Positions 30,197 through 38,625 of a DNA stretch of 64,000 nucleotides are shown here, piece by piece. Both the position numbers and the translations under genes were made by a program. The notes under the pieces are model-generated. The model had not been told where the DNA came from and did not search any database. It saw only the letters and a program-made list of their open reading frames with translations. How positions within the stretch are numbered: the stretch's first letter is position 1; every line of letters starts with the position of its first letter. The DNA comes from Streptomyces griseoincarnatus (GTDB lineage Bacteria; Actinomycetota; Actinomycetes; Streptomycetales; Streptomycetaceae), in contig BMTH01000001.1 in assembly GCA_014649575.1 (NCBI GenBank), positions 62,001 to 126,000 of the forward strand. The letters are read 5' to 3'.

Positions 30197-30847
30197 ATGG
30201 CTGAGCAAGAGCGGGCCATCCGCACACGCAGGACGATCCTGTTCGCCGCGGCCAAGGTCTTCCAGGAGCACGGGTACCAGGCGGCGACGATCTCCCAGAT
30301 CCTCGCGGAGGCCGGCGTCACCAAGGGCGCGCTCTACTTCCACTTCCCCTCCAAGGAGGACCTGGCCCAGGAGGTGCTCCTCTCCCAGAACCAGGACTTC
30401 TTCGTGCCGGACCGCCCGTCCAAGATCCAGGAGATCGTGGACATGGTGCTGCTGCACACCTACCGCCTGCAGACCGACCCCCTGGTCCAGGCGGCGGTCC
30501 GGCTGTCCCTGGACGAACTGGCCCACGGCGTCAACCGCGGCGAGTCGTTCATCCACTGGGACAACCTGCTCCAGGAACGGCTGGAAAAGGCCCAGGCCCA
30601 GGGCGAGCTGCTCCCCCACATCGTGCCGGCCGAGACCTCGGGCGTCCTCGTCGGCGCCTACACAGGCATCCAGTCCCTCTCCCAGGCCCTCAGCAAGCAC
30701 CAGGACCTCAGCACAAGGGTCACCGCCCTGCTGCGCCACCTGCTGCCCAGCATCGCGGTCCCCTCCATCCTCGCCTCGGTGGACATGAGCCAGGACCGCA
30801 TGCTGAAGCTGCACGCCGACATGACAGCCCAAGCCCAGACCCAGTAG
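30197..30847 (+). CDS. Gamma-butyrolactone receptor (ArpA/ScbR family)
   Basis: 216-residue TetR-type repressor. The sequence follows ScbR/ArpA closely: QERAIRTRRTILFAAAKVF, GYQAATISQILAEAGVTKGA, LYFHFPSKEDLA in the HTH, then RLSLDELAHGVNRGESFIHW and LLPHIVPAETSGVLVGAYTG in the ligand domain, ending LLPSIAVPSILASVDMSQDR. Expected to bind ARE sites until the signal made by the AfsA protein releases it. ATG at 30197 has GGAG six bases upstream. Targets probably include its own gene, SARP-2, SARP-3 and the reductase. Confidence 0.95.
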   Translation: MAEQERAIRTRRTILFAAAKVFQEHGYQAATISQILAEAGVTKGALYFHFPSKEDLAQEVLLSQNQDFFVPDRPSKIQEIVDMVLLHTYRLQTDPLVQAAVRLSLDELAHGVNRGESFIHWDNLLQERLEKAQAQGELLPHIVPAETSGVLVGAYTGIQSLSQALSKHQDLSTRVTALLRHLLPSIAVPSILASVDMSQDRMLKLHADMTAQAQTQ

Positions 30848-30877
30848 CCCAGTAGCCTCCCCCGCCCGGCCCGCGGC

Positions 30878-31897
30878 TCAGGCAGCCGGGCCGCCCGGCC
30901 CGGCTCCCCGCCCCGCCCGGGACCGGCCCCGGCCGGCGAGACGAGCCGCGTACCAGTGCGCCGCCTCGGCGAAGCGGGCCTCGAAACCCGGTCCCGGATC
31001 CTCACCGATCCGGGACCACAGACGGTCGGCACGGTACCAGTGGTCCTGGGTGAGCAAGGCGTACTGGTGGTCGGAGAGCTCGGGCACCGCACGCGCGAGA
31101 AGACCGCGGTGCTCCCCGGGCGACACATCCCCGCGGGGCACCGGAAACCCGAGGTGGCGCCCGAGCGCCGACAGGAGCCGGTCCGCCGCCACCGGCCGGG
31201 GGTGGGCCGCGTGGTACACCGCGGAACGGTCCGCGGCGCTCGGCGCGCACGCCAGACCCGCCACACCGCGCGCCAGATCACCCACCGCGATCAGGGAACT
31301 GCGCGAGGCCCGGCCGGCCGGCCACGCCGGCACCTCGGTGAGGAGCCGGGCCAGAGCCGGGATGAACCACTCGTCGCCCACGCCGTACACCAGATGCGGA
31401 CGCAGCACGGTACCGCCCGCGTCCAGCACCGCCCGCTCCGCCCGCAGCCGTGACATGCTCGCCGGAGAAGCAGGACGCGGCACCAGCGCGTGTTCGTCCG
31501 CGCCCCGGTGCGGCCCCACACCATAGACGGACGCCGTGCTGACATAAACGACGTGCCCCACACCCGCGCGCCGGGCCTCCTCCAGCAGAGCAAGAGTGCC
31601 GCCATGGTTGACCGCCTCGCACCGGGCGGCATCACGCCCCACATAGGCGGCAGCATGCACCACTACCTCCACCCCCGCCAACGCCCCCCGCAGCGACCCG
31701 GGCCGGGTCAGGTCGGCGCGGACGTGACCCACCACGCCATCACGCGACAACGGCGCCCGGCGCGCCAGCACCCGCACCGCGGGCCCGCCGCGGGCGGCGG
31801 CGCGCGCGGCCAGCTCACCCACCACCGCGCTTCCGATGAAGCCGCTGCCGCCGACGACCAGAACGGTGCCCCTAACAGGTGACGGCCAACTCGACAC
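30878..31897 (-). CDS. NAD-dependent epimerase/dehydratase-family reductase
   Basis: 339 residues, extended SDR fold. The nucleotide site is VLVVGGSGFIGSAVVGELAA at the N terminus. Then come VVHAAAYVGRD, STASVYG, and RPHLVYGVGDEW; the usual YxxxK becomes a serine-arginine region (ASMSRLRAERAVL), so the catalytic dyad is altered. GTG start about 31897. Position beside the receptor and an ARE suggest a role in reducing or tailoring the butyrolactone signal, as for reductases in other afsA loci. The altered YxxxK leaves activity uncertain. Confidence 0.8.
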   Translation of the reverse strand: MSSWPSPVRGTVLVVGGSGFIGSAVVGELAARAAARGGPAVRVLARRAPLSRDGVVGHVRADLTRPGSLRGALAGVEVVVHAAAYVGRDAARCEAVNHGGTLALLEEARRAGVGHVVYVSTASVYGVGPHRGADEHALVPRPASPASMSRLRAERAVLDAGGTVLRPHLVYGVGDEWFIPALARLLTEVPAWPAGRASRSSLIAVGDLARGVAGLACAPSAADRSAVYHAAHPRPVAADRLLSALGRHLGFPVPRGDVSPGEHRGLLARAVPELSDHQYALLTQDHWYRADRLWSRIGEDPGPGFEARFAEAAHWYAARLAGRGRSRAGRGAGPGGPAA

Positions 31898-31956
31898 GAT
31901 GCTTCCCCCCACTTCGCTCGAACGGCGACACCGAGGCGGGCCGGCCCGCACGAGGC

Positions 31957-31981
31957 AGAATATACCGGCTGGACGGTTCTT
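31957..31981. promoter_or_regulatory. ARE in the reductase promoter
   Basis: ATATACCGGCTGGACGGTTC lies ~60-85 bases upstream of the reductase start and aligns with the receptor ARE over 16 positions. Confidence 0.7.
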
Positions 31982-32110
31982 CGGGGCGGTCCGGTGTGGG
32001 CGGACGGGGGCGGGGGTGCCGAGCGGCCGGGCCTACGCGCGCCTGGCCGCCCCGGCGTGCCCGCCGCCGCAAGCGGACGGTCAAGACCGCCGGTGTCCGC
32101 GGCACGGGCC

Positions 32111-32284
32111 AGGCCCTGACGCACGGATCAATGGACCTCGACACACACGCCGACACGCTGGACACCCCACGGCCGGGCTCGCACGGAAACCCCGCTCAGG
32201 CCCTGACGCGCGAACAGATAGACCTCGACGCAGACGCCGACACACTGGACACACGTCACGGCCGGGCTCGGGCGGAAACCCCGC
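32111..32284. repeat. Tandem duplicated 87-bp segment (diverged)
   Basis: Copies 32111-32197 and 32198-32284 share AGGCCCTGACGC, ACCTCGAC, GCCGACAC, TGGACAC, ACGGCCGGGCTCG and GGAAACCCCGC in the same order and spacing. The length is a multiple of three, but no gene is recognised here. Confidence 0.75.
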
Positions 32285-32669
32285 AGGGACGCTCTGCGGC
32301 GAAGAGCCGCAGCCGGAGAGCCGAACCGCGCGGCGCACAGCCCCGCCGACGACACCACACGCGTGTCCGCACCCCCTGCTCTCCCCGCCCCCCTGCGGCG
32401 GGCCGGCGCGAGAGCTGCGACCACGCCAGAGGGGAAAGCGCGGCCGCCGGCGGACAGCCGGCCACATTCGCTGCCACCGGGGGTGCCGCCCCGCTGCGGT
32501 GGAGGACAGCGTGTTCGTGCAGCCGCCTGCCGGGGCCGTTGTGAAGCCGCCGCGTCCCACCCGCTCGCCCCGGCATCTGCCGCGGCCGGCGCGTACGTGC
32601 GCTTTCCGCCCGCCGCGGCAGCACGCGGCGGCGTCGCCGGGTGTGCTCCGCCGGATCGGGCAGACCCAT

Positions 32670-32730
32670 GGCCCTGAAGGGCACCTTCCCTTCAGTCCGC
32701 GGGCCCGTGGCCGGCGCCGGCGCCGGCCGG
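32670..32730. terminator. Two hairpins downstream of the SAV_915-type gene
   Basis: A short stem TGAAGGG/CCCTTCA and a longer GC stem built on GCGGGCCC/GGGCCCGC lie just after the leftward stop at 32740. Confidence 0.5.
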
Positions 32731-32739
32731 GGGCCCGCC

Positions 32740-33090
32740 TCAGTTCGCCCGGGCCCCCGGCAGCAGGCTCCTGCCGGGGCCCGCACGGGATGTGCGGGAG
32801 GCGCCCGGGCGGACCGCCACCTGCGGATCGACGGTGATCGTGGTGCACCCCAGCGGGGCGGTGAGGGCGCGGAGCGCGGTGACGGAGAGCCTGATCCACG
32901 GGTGGTCCTGACCCAGGGCCGCCAGCAGCCGTGCGCAGGAGGTGAAGGCGACGGCGGTACGGCGGCCGCCGGGAGTGCGGAAGAAGCACGTCACACAGCA
33001 GCGGCGGTGCGGCCGGACGGGTACGTACAGCAGGTCGGCCGACGGACGTCCACCGGGCGTGGGGTCCGCGTCGCGCCGGGCATCAGCCAT
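32740..33090 (-). CDS. SAV_915-type conserved hypothetical protein
   Basis: 116 residues. The segment CFFRTPGGRRTAVAFTSCAR, then LGQDHPWIRLSVTALRALT and PLGCTTITVDPQ resembles the short actinobacterial SAV_915 family of unknown function. No signal peptide or membrane segment. It is read leftward, 28 bases after ectD, and may be carried on the ectoine transcript, though no functional link is known. Confidence 0.72.
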   Translation of the reverse strand: MADARRDADPTPGGRPSADLLYVPVRPHRRCCVTCFFRTPGGRRTAVAFTSCARLLAALGQDHPWIRLSVTALRALTAPLGCTTITVDPQVAVRPGASRTSRAGPGRSLLPGARAN

Positions 33091-33118
33091 GGTGGTCTCC
33101 GCTCACGCCTTGCGGCCT

Positions 33119-34036
33119 TCACCTCACCGGGGTGAAGTCACGCGCCGCGACGAACGCGGGCCGGCGGGCCGGTGCCGCGAAGGGTTCGCCCGCGGTGTTC
33201 TCGACGCTGTTGAACACGATGAACACGTTGCTGCGCGGGTACGGCGTGATGTTGTCGCCGGAGCCGTGCATGCAGTTGCAGTCGAACCAGGTCGCCGAAC
33301 CGGCCTTGCCGGTGATCAGCCGGATGCCGCCCGCCTCGCACAGCGCGGTGACGGCCTCGTTCGACGGCGTCCCCGCGTCCTGCATCTGCAGGGACTTCTT
33401 GTAGTTGTCCCTCGGGGTGGCGCCCGCGCAGCCCAGGAACGTCCTGTGCGACCCCGGCATGATCATCAGGCTTCCGTTGGTGGCGTGGTTGTCGGTGAGC
33501 GCGATCGACACCGACACGGCGCGCATGCGGGGCAGGCCGTCCTCGGCGTGCCAGGTCTCGAAGTCGGAGTGCCAGTAGAAGCCGCTCGCCCCGAAACCGG
33601 GTTTGACGTTGATGCGGGACTGATGGACGTACACGTCCGAGCCGAGGATCTGGCGGGCCGCTCCCACCACGCGTTCGTCACGCACGAGCGAGGCGAACAC
33701 CTCGCTGATCCGGTGCACTTCGAACACCGACCGGATGGCACGGGAGGCGGGCTCGACGACGGCGCGCTCGTCGCAGCCAACTGCCGGGTCACGCACCAGC
33801 CTGTCCAGCTCGGCGCGGAACAGGGCCACCTCGCCGGGGCTCAGCAGTGCCTCGACGGTCGTGAAGCCGGCGCGGTCGACATCCGCCAGTCCGGCCCCTC
33901 CCAGCGGGCCGGGCGCGGCGGGTGCGGACCACACCACGGGGTCACGGCGCGGCATCATCGCCTCGGCCGTGCCGCGGGTCGGATACACATCGGTGCTCAA
34001 ACGGTGGTGATGCATCGTCGTCATGGTCGTCCCCAT
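33119..34036 (-). CDS. ectD: Ectoine 5-hydroxylase
   Basis: 305-residue Fe(II)/2-oxoglutarate dioxygenase making 5-hydroxyectoine. Typical motifs: QSRINVKPGFGASGFYWHSD with the HxD iron ligands, FETWHAEDGLPRMRAVSVSI (the EctD signature), and NCMHGSGDNITPYPRSNVF with the distal histidine and the 2-oxoglutarate arginine. Last gene of ectABCD. The ATG at 34036 or the one at 34024 could start it; the latter has GGGGA at good spacing. Confidence 0.95.
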   Translation of the reverse strand: MGTTMTTMHHHRLSTDVYPTRGTAEAMMPRRDPVVWSAPAAPGPLGGAGLADVDRAGFTTVEALLSPGEVALFRAELDRLVRDPAVGCDERAVVEPASRAIRSVFEVHRISEVFASLVRDERVVGAARQILGSDVYVHQSRINVKPGFGASGFYWHSDFETWHAEDGLPRMRAVSVSIALTDNHATNGSLMIMPGSHRTFLGCAGATPRDNYKKSLQMQDAGTPSNEAVTALCEAGGIRLITGKAGSATWFDCNCMHGSGDNITPYPRSNVFIVFNSVENTAGEPFAAPARRPAFVAARDFTPVR

Positions 34037-34081
34037 GCCTGGTCGACTTCCGGATCCCTTTTCCCGGTTCGCAGTCCCCTT

Positions 34082-34480
34082 TCAGGCACCCGGCCCGGGC
34101 GGCGGGTAGGCGCCCTCGGCGTCGTGATCCTCCCGGCCGGTCAGGGGCGGGTTGAACACACACACGCAGCGCACGTCGGTCTTGGGCCGCATCGTGTGCC
34201 GCTCGTGGCCGTCCAGCAGATACACCGTCCCCGGCGTGATCCAGTGCTTCTCACCACTCTCCTCATCGGTCAGCTCCGCCTCGCCCTCGACGCAGAACAC
34301 CGCCTCGACGTGGTGGGTGTACCGCATCGTCGTCTGCGTACCGGCGTAGAGCGTCGTCACGTGCAAGGAGAAACCCGCCTGCTCCCGGGCCAGCACGAGC
34401 CGTTTGCTCTCCCAGGTGCCGGACGCGGCCCTGACATGCCGGACGGTGTCCTCGATCTCCTCAAGGGAACGGATGATCAC
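34082..34480 (-). CDS. ectC: L-ectoine synthase
   Basis: 132-residue cupin that closes N-gamma-acetyl-diaminobutyrate to ectoine. [20 protein letters not shown] at the start, [36 protein letters not shown] and [20 protein letters not shown] are the usual blocks with the metal-binding histidines. Normal length. Confidence 0.95.
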   Translation of the reverse strand: MIIRSLEEIEDTVRHVRAASGTWESKRLVLAREQAGFSLHVTTLYAGTQTTMRYTHHVEAVFCVEGEAELTDEESGEKHWITPGTVYLLDGHERHTMRPKTDVRCVCVFNPPLTGREDHDAEGAYPPPGPGA

Positions 34481-34507
34481 AGCTCATCCCACCTTCCGTG
34501 TGCGTCG

Positions 34508-34612
34508 CCGGGCACAGCCACACCCGCGCCCGTGTACGTGTTCATGTGCGTGTCCGTGTGCATGTGCGTGTTCGTGTGCGTGTGCGTGTGCGTGTGCGTG
34601 TTCGTGTGCTCA
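34508..34612. repeat. GT-rich low-complexity repeat between ectC and ectB
   Basis: GTGTGC and GTGTTC units repeated for about 100 bases fill the 129-base gap between ectB stop and ectC start. The flanking ectC start retains normal context, so the expansion seems tolerated in the operon leader. Confidence 0.85.
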
Positions 34613-35905
34613 ACGGGGGCCGGCCGACCGCGCGGGCCGTTCGGTTCCCCGCACCGCGGACGCGAACAGCGCGAGGCCTTCCTCCAGTTCCTGCTCCTCG
34701 ATGGTCAACGGCGGGAACAGCTTGACGACTTCGTCCCTCGGGCCGGACGTCTCCAGCAGCAGGCCCAGCTCGAAGGCACGGGCGCACACGGCGGCGGCCC
34801 GCGACGGATCGGCGAACTCCACGCCCCATGCCAGCCCACGGCCACGCACCTCGGGCGCGACAGCGGGCCGGGACGCGGCGACGGCCCGCAAGCCCTGCTC
34901 CATCTGCTCCCCGCGGGCCAGGGTCTGCTTCTGAAGCCGGCCGTCGCGCCAGTACTCCTCCAGCGCGGCGGTGGCGGTGACGAAAGCCGGGTTGAAACCA
35001 CGGAAGGTGCCGTTGTGCTCGCCGGGCCGCCAGATGTCCAGCTCGGGACGCAACAGGGTGAGCGCCATCGGCAGTCCGTATCCGCTGACGGACTTCGACA
35101 GCGTCACGATGTCCGGGACGATGCCGGCCTGTTCGAAGGAGAAGAACGCACCCGTGCGGCCGCACCCCATCTGGATGTCGTCGACGATCAGCAGCATGTC
35201 CCGCCGCCGGCACAGACCGGCCAGGCCGCGCAACCACTCCGAGCGGGCCACATTGATCCCGCCCTCACCCTGCACGGTCTCCACGATCACGGCCGCCGGC
35301 GTGTCCAGCCCGGACCCCTCACCCGCCAGCAGCCGCTCCAACCAGGAAAACGCCCCCTCCCCGCCGCACGGCCCCCCGTCGTACGGCATGGGCATCGCGT
35401 GCGCCAGGGGCACACCCGCACCCGCACGCTTGAAAGCGTTGCCGGTGACAGCCAGCGAGCCCAGCGACATGCCGTGGAAGGCGTTGGTGAAGAAGACGAC
35501 GGCTTCCCTGCCCTTCACCTTGCGGGCCAGTTTCAGGGCGGCCTCCACGGCGTTGGTGCCGGCCGGCCCCGGGAACATCACCTTGTACGGCAGTTCACGC
35601 GGCTCCAGCACGGTCTCCTGGAAAGTCTCCAAAAACGTGCGCTTCGCGGCCGTCGACATGTCAAGGGCATGCGTGACACCGTCACGCTCGATGTAGTCGA
35701 CAAGCGCACGCTTGAGCACCGGGTTGTTGTGCCCGTAATTCAGCGCCCCGGCACCGGAGAAAAAATCCAGAAAGGGGCGGCCGTCCTCGCCGTACATGCG
35801 ACTGCCGAGTGCACGGTCGAACACCACGGGCCAGCCCCGGCAATAACTGCGGACCTCGGACTCGAGCCTCTCGAACACATGAGAGGCAGGACGGGAAACC
35901 GTCAT
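34610..35905 (-). CDS. ectB: Diaminobutyrate-2-oxoglutarate transaminase
   Basis: 431-residue class III aminotransferase converting aspartate semialdehyde to L-2,4-diaminobutyrate with glutamate. Motifs: FPGPAGTNAVEAALKLARKV, NAFHGMSLGSLAVTGN, LLIVDDIQMGCGRTG and VTLSKSVSGYGLPMALTL with the PLP lysine. Second gene of the ectoine operon. Confidence 0.95.
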   Translation of the reverse strand: MTVSRPASHVFERLESEVRSYCRGWPVVFDRALGSRMYGEDGRPFLDFFSGAGALNYGHNNPVLKRALVDYIERDGVTHALDMSTAAKRTFLETFQETVLEPRELPYKVMFPGPAGTNAVEAALKLARKVKGREAVVFFTNAFHGMSLGSLAVTGNAFKRAGAGVPLAHAMPMPYDGGPCGGEGAFSWLERLLAGEGSGLDTPAAVIVETVQGEGGINVARSEWLRGLAGLCRRRDMLLIVDDIQMGCGRTGAFFSFEQAGIVPDIVTLSKSVSGYGLPMALTLLRPELDIWRPGEHNGTFRGFNPAFVTATAALEEYWRDGRLQKQTLARGEQMEQGLRAVAASRPAVAPEVRGRGLAWGVEFADPSRAAAVCARAFELGLLLETSGPRDEVVKLFPPLTIEEQELEEGLALFASAVRGTERPARSAGPR

Positions 35906-35968
35906 GATGCTCGCTCCTCACGGCAGACCAACAAACCGTCTACGTCAGGCGTCTTCGCGGCCGCCGCC

Positions 35969-36505
35969 TCATCGAAGCAGCGGCCCGATACGGTACAGGA
36001 ACTCGGCATCGTGCGCGTCGGGGAAGAACTCCGCCGGAAACAGAAGGTCCCTTTCGAGCGGTGCCGCGTGCCGTCGGGCGAAAGACCGGAACAGCCCCTC
36101 GGAAGCGGCGTTACCCGCGCTGATGGTCGTCTCCAGGTGCCGCAGGGTGCCGCCCGCCGCAAGCCGGGCGGTGAGATGGTCCAGCATCGCACCGGCCGTG
36201 CCCCGTCCCCGTTGCCCCCGGTCCACGGCCACCTGCCAGACGACGAGGGTGTCGGGCTGCTCGGGGCGGCGGAATCCCGTGACGAACCCCACCGGCACAT
36301 CACCGGACTGGGAGGCCACCACGGAAGTACGGGCGAAATCCCTGAACCACAACAGATAACAGTAGGGGGAATTCACATCCAGCACCCCAGAATCGCGGGC
36401 GATACGCCACACCGCAGCCCCGTCCTTAACCGTGGGAACCGCCATAACCAGTGTGTCCACCGAACACACCTCACTCTCGCTGCGCCAACCACCACGCGCA
36501 TGCAT
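35969..36505 (-). CDS. ectA: L-2,4-diaminobutyrate acetyltransferase
   Basis: GNAT-fold enzyme acetylating the gamma-amino group of diaminobutyrate, first dedicated acyl step to ectoine. VKDGAAVWRIARDSGVLDVN, SPYCYLLWFRDFARTSVVA and the acetyl-CoA loop VDRGQRGRGTAGAMLDHLTA are typical. The start is uncertain: ATG at 36505 gives 178 residues, while GTG at 36460 has a GAGG eight bases upstream and agrees better with usual EctA N-terminal length. First gene of the operon. Confidence 0.93.
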   Translation of the reverse strand: MHARGGWRSESEVCSVDTLVMAVPTVKDGAAVWRIARDSGVLDVNSPYCYLLWFRDFARTSVVASQSGDVPVGFVTGFRRPEQPDTLVVWQVAVDRGQRGRGTAGAMLDHLTARLAAGGTLRHLETTISAGNAASEGLFRSFARRHAAPLERDLLFPAEFFPDAHDAEFLYRIGPLLR

Positions 36506-37019
36506 CAACCTGCGCGTGAACGGACCCCGTCCGGCCCATTCCCCGCGCCCCCGAAAGACGACCGTTCAACCGACGGATCACCGACTACGGTGTCTGCCGC
36601 TTCAGGGTTCAGTTGTCCGCACGGACGTACCACCGTGACACATCGCTACGATGCTACGCCCCCCACACCACACACGCCCACACGAAAAACCCCTGTTTAA
36701 AAAAGAAGAAAGGTGAAACGAACCGGCAACGTTCCCCCGCAGCCAGGCAATCCAGCAACGCGGACTCGACCCCTGCACGTCATCCCAAGCAACATCCAGC
36801 GCCGGAACCCGGGACTGCTGCAGTCCCACTCTCGTAGTTGGCGAGGGATGAGAGTCTGTCAACGCGGCTTGATGGCCCAGATCAAGCCGCGTTCACAGAC
36901 CTATCTGCCGTGATCAGAGTGAACGCCTGCCCTCTTCTGCACGGCGGGCGGGCTACCACCAGCATTATCCTGACCGGAACATCAACGGCCACGACAGGAC
37001 CGCGTCGCCTGTCCTATCG
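36506..37019. other. Intergenic region upstream of ectA
   Basis: 514 bases. It must contain the leftward ectoine promoter, but no unambiguous -35/-10 pair is recognised. An A-rich patch (AAAAAAGAAGAAAGG) occurs near 36697. No gene seen. Confidence 0.4.
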
Positions 37020-37562
37020 ATGTGGCTCCGGCCACGGGGGAATTTCGTCATCGACCCTGATCTCCTGGCGGCTCTGTGGAGAGAACGGCATCCGTCGGCC
37101 CCTCCGGTCGCTCACACGTTTCGCACCAGGTACGCGGATCGCCGGGTTCGCTTCCACAGCCTCCCCGGCTCGAAGCGCTATCTGCAGTCCGGGGACGAGT
37201 ACGCGATCGTGCTGGACCGGTACAACACGATCCTCGACGAGTTGTTCACGGACACCGATGTGTTCGCGGTGACGATGGACTGGTCGGACACACCGACCGG
37301 GCCCCCGGGCTACTCGACCCCACGACCGACACTGCACCCGGGCAGCATCCGCTGGTGGACCGAGTCGGACCAGGATGACCCTGACCCGGAATTCCACACC
37401 CACACGCGCCTGTACGCCGACCGGCGCCGGTGGAGTCACGGCTGTGCCGACGGGCTGCTGCGAGCAGTCGCGGACGAAGCGCTCGCGGAAGTCTTCATCA
37501 CCGACACGAAACTACGCCATATCCACCATCCCTACGACGGCGGCGCAGACGTCATCCTTGCC
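37020..37562 (+). pseudogene. DUF3885 gene, 3'-truncated
   Basis: About 180 residues of a DUF3885 protein: LLAALWRERHPSAPPVAHTF, RRVRFHSLPGSKRYLQSGDE, YAIVLDRYNTILDELF and the C-terminal TDTKLRHIHHPYDGGADVIL. Directly after ADVILATP the homology stops and the frame continues through antisense of another gene to 37952. The last ~20 family residues and the proper stop are therefore lost. Function of the family is unknown. Confidence 0.75.
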
Positions 37563-37876
37563 ACCCCCGTTCGCGGCTCGCCGTCGGCGTCGCCGAGTAC
37601 GTGCCGGCCCCTCAGCCAGGACCGGCCCACCGCGTGCAGGAACGCGTCGCCGTGCTGGAGGACCTGGACCGCGATGGTCGGGTCGTTCACCGCCGAGGAC
37701 AGTGCCTGGGCTGCGACGCCGGCCAGGACCCGCGGTGCGAAGGCGGGGTCCCGCTCGACGGTCCGCTCGGCGCCCAGCGCGACCGTCCCGGCCAGTCGGC
37801 GCGGTTCGGGCGGGGTGCGGGGCTGCCCATGGACCTCGAGCAGTACGGCGCTGCGAGGAAGGGGCTCGCACCTCAT
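37563..37876 (-). pseudogene. DUF2254 membrane protein fragment
   Basis: On the minus strand GAERTVERDPAFAPRVLAGV, then AAQALSSAVNDPTIAVQVL matches the soluble C-terminal region of DUF2254 proteins, large actinobacterial membrane proteins. Only ~100 residues remain, with no membrane segments, and the fragment abuts the truncated DUF3885 gene tail-to-tail. It is a rearrangement or deletion scar. Confidence 0.7.
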
Positions 37877-38625
37877 GCTGCAGCCCCGGTACGCGCGGCG
37901 CGAGGCGGGCCGTACGGCCGAAGGCAGCTACTGTCACCAGTTCGACAGGTGACGACTGGGTGCCCATACTCGTCACCAACCTGACCGGTCACGCAGCAGC
38001 CCTCAGACGACGAGCGGGCGCATGGGCCAGGTACGCGGACCCGGGAGCGCGGCGGAGGCGCAGCGCGGGCTGCGCTTCTCGAAACTGCCCGACAGGATCC
38101 GTCCGGATCGAGGGCACCGTGGAGGAGCGCTTCGCCGATACCCACCCTTCGGCGGCCGCCGCCGTCACCCCGGACTGGTGGCTCATACGCATGGGCGGCA
38201 TCTGACCCCGCGCCCCGGCCCGTCCGTCCGGGGTGCGCCCGGCCGGGGTGGCCCGTCCCCGCCCTCACGGAAGGCCCCCCGTGCTCCACTGCAAGACACT
38301 CGTCCGCCTGACATCGCTCGCGGCCGCCTGAGCGGTCACCATCGGATGCTTCCTGGGCGTGTTCCAGCCCGCCCGCCGCCGCCTCACGAGGACGCCCGGT
38401 CGTCCGCCACCATCGGACGATCGGGCGCGCCAAAGCCTTCACAGCGCACCTTTTCGGAGCCGGACGGGGAAGCGCCGGGTACCGGACGCTCGCCGACCCG
38501 GCGCTGCCGCCCCGAGAACAACGAATGAAGACCGCCGGCAGGGACGGCGTCCGATGGCGCGCTGGAACGGAAGTGATCTCTCCGGCTGTCCGATCGGTCA
38601 CGCGAACGACGCCGCGCGGAGATTG
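37877..38625. other. Gene-poor scar region
   Basis: 749 bases with no intact gene. A short plus-strand stretch near 38100 (VRIEGTVEERFADTHPS, ending at 38205) faintly resembles a pyridoxamine-oxidase-type segment and could be another relic. Nothing else recognised. Confidence 0.35.

Larger units (their letters stand above)
31898..32739. other. Long intergenic stretch with repeat and hairpins
   Basis: 842 bases between the reductase and the SAV_915-type gene. It contains the ARE at 31957, a tandem 87-bp duplication at 32111-32284 and hairpins at 32670-32730. Open frames cross it on both strands but show no recognisable domain, ribosome site or consistent codon pattern. Confidence 0.5.

Noticed and set aside
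32942..36700. Very long plus-strand open frame (about 1250 codons) across the ectoine genes
   Set aside because: It is entirely antisense to ectD, ectC, ectB and ectA, all of which have clear families and motifs; high GC keeps the opposite strand open.
36838..37272. Small plus-strand frame overlapping the DUF3885 fragment
   Set aside because: Out of frame with the recognisable DUF3885 residues and Ser/Thr/Arg-rich; a shadow.
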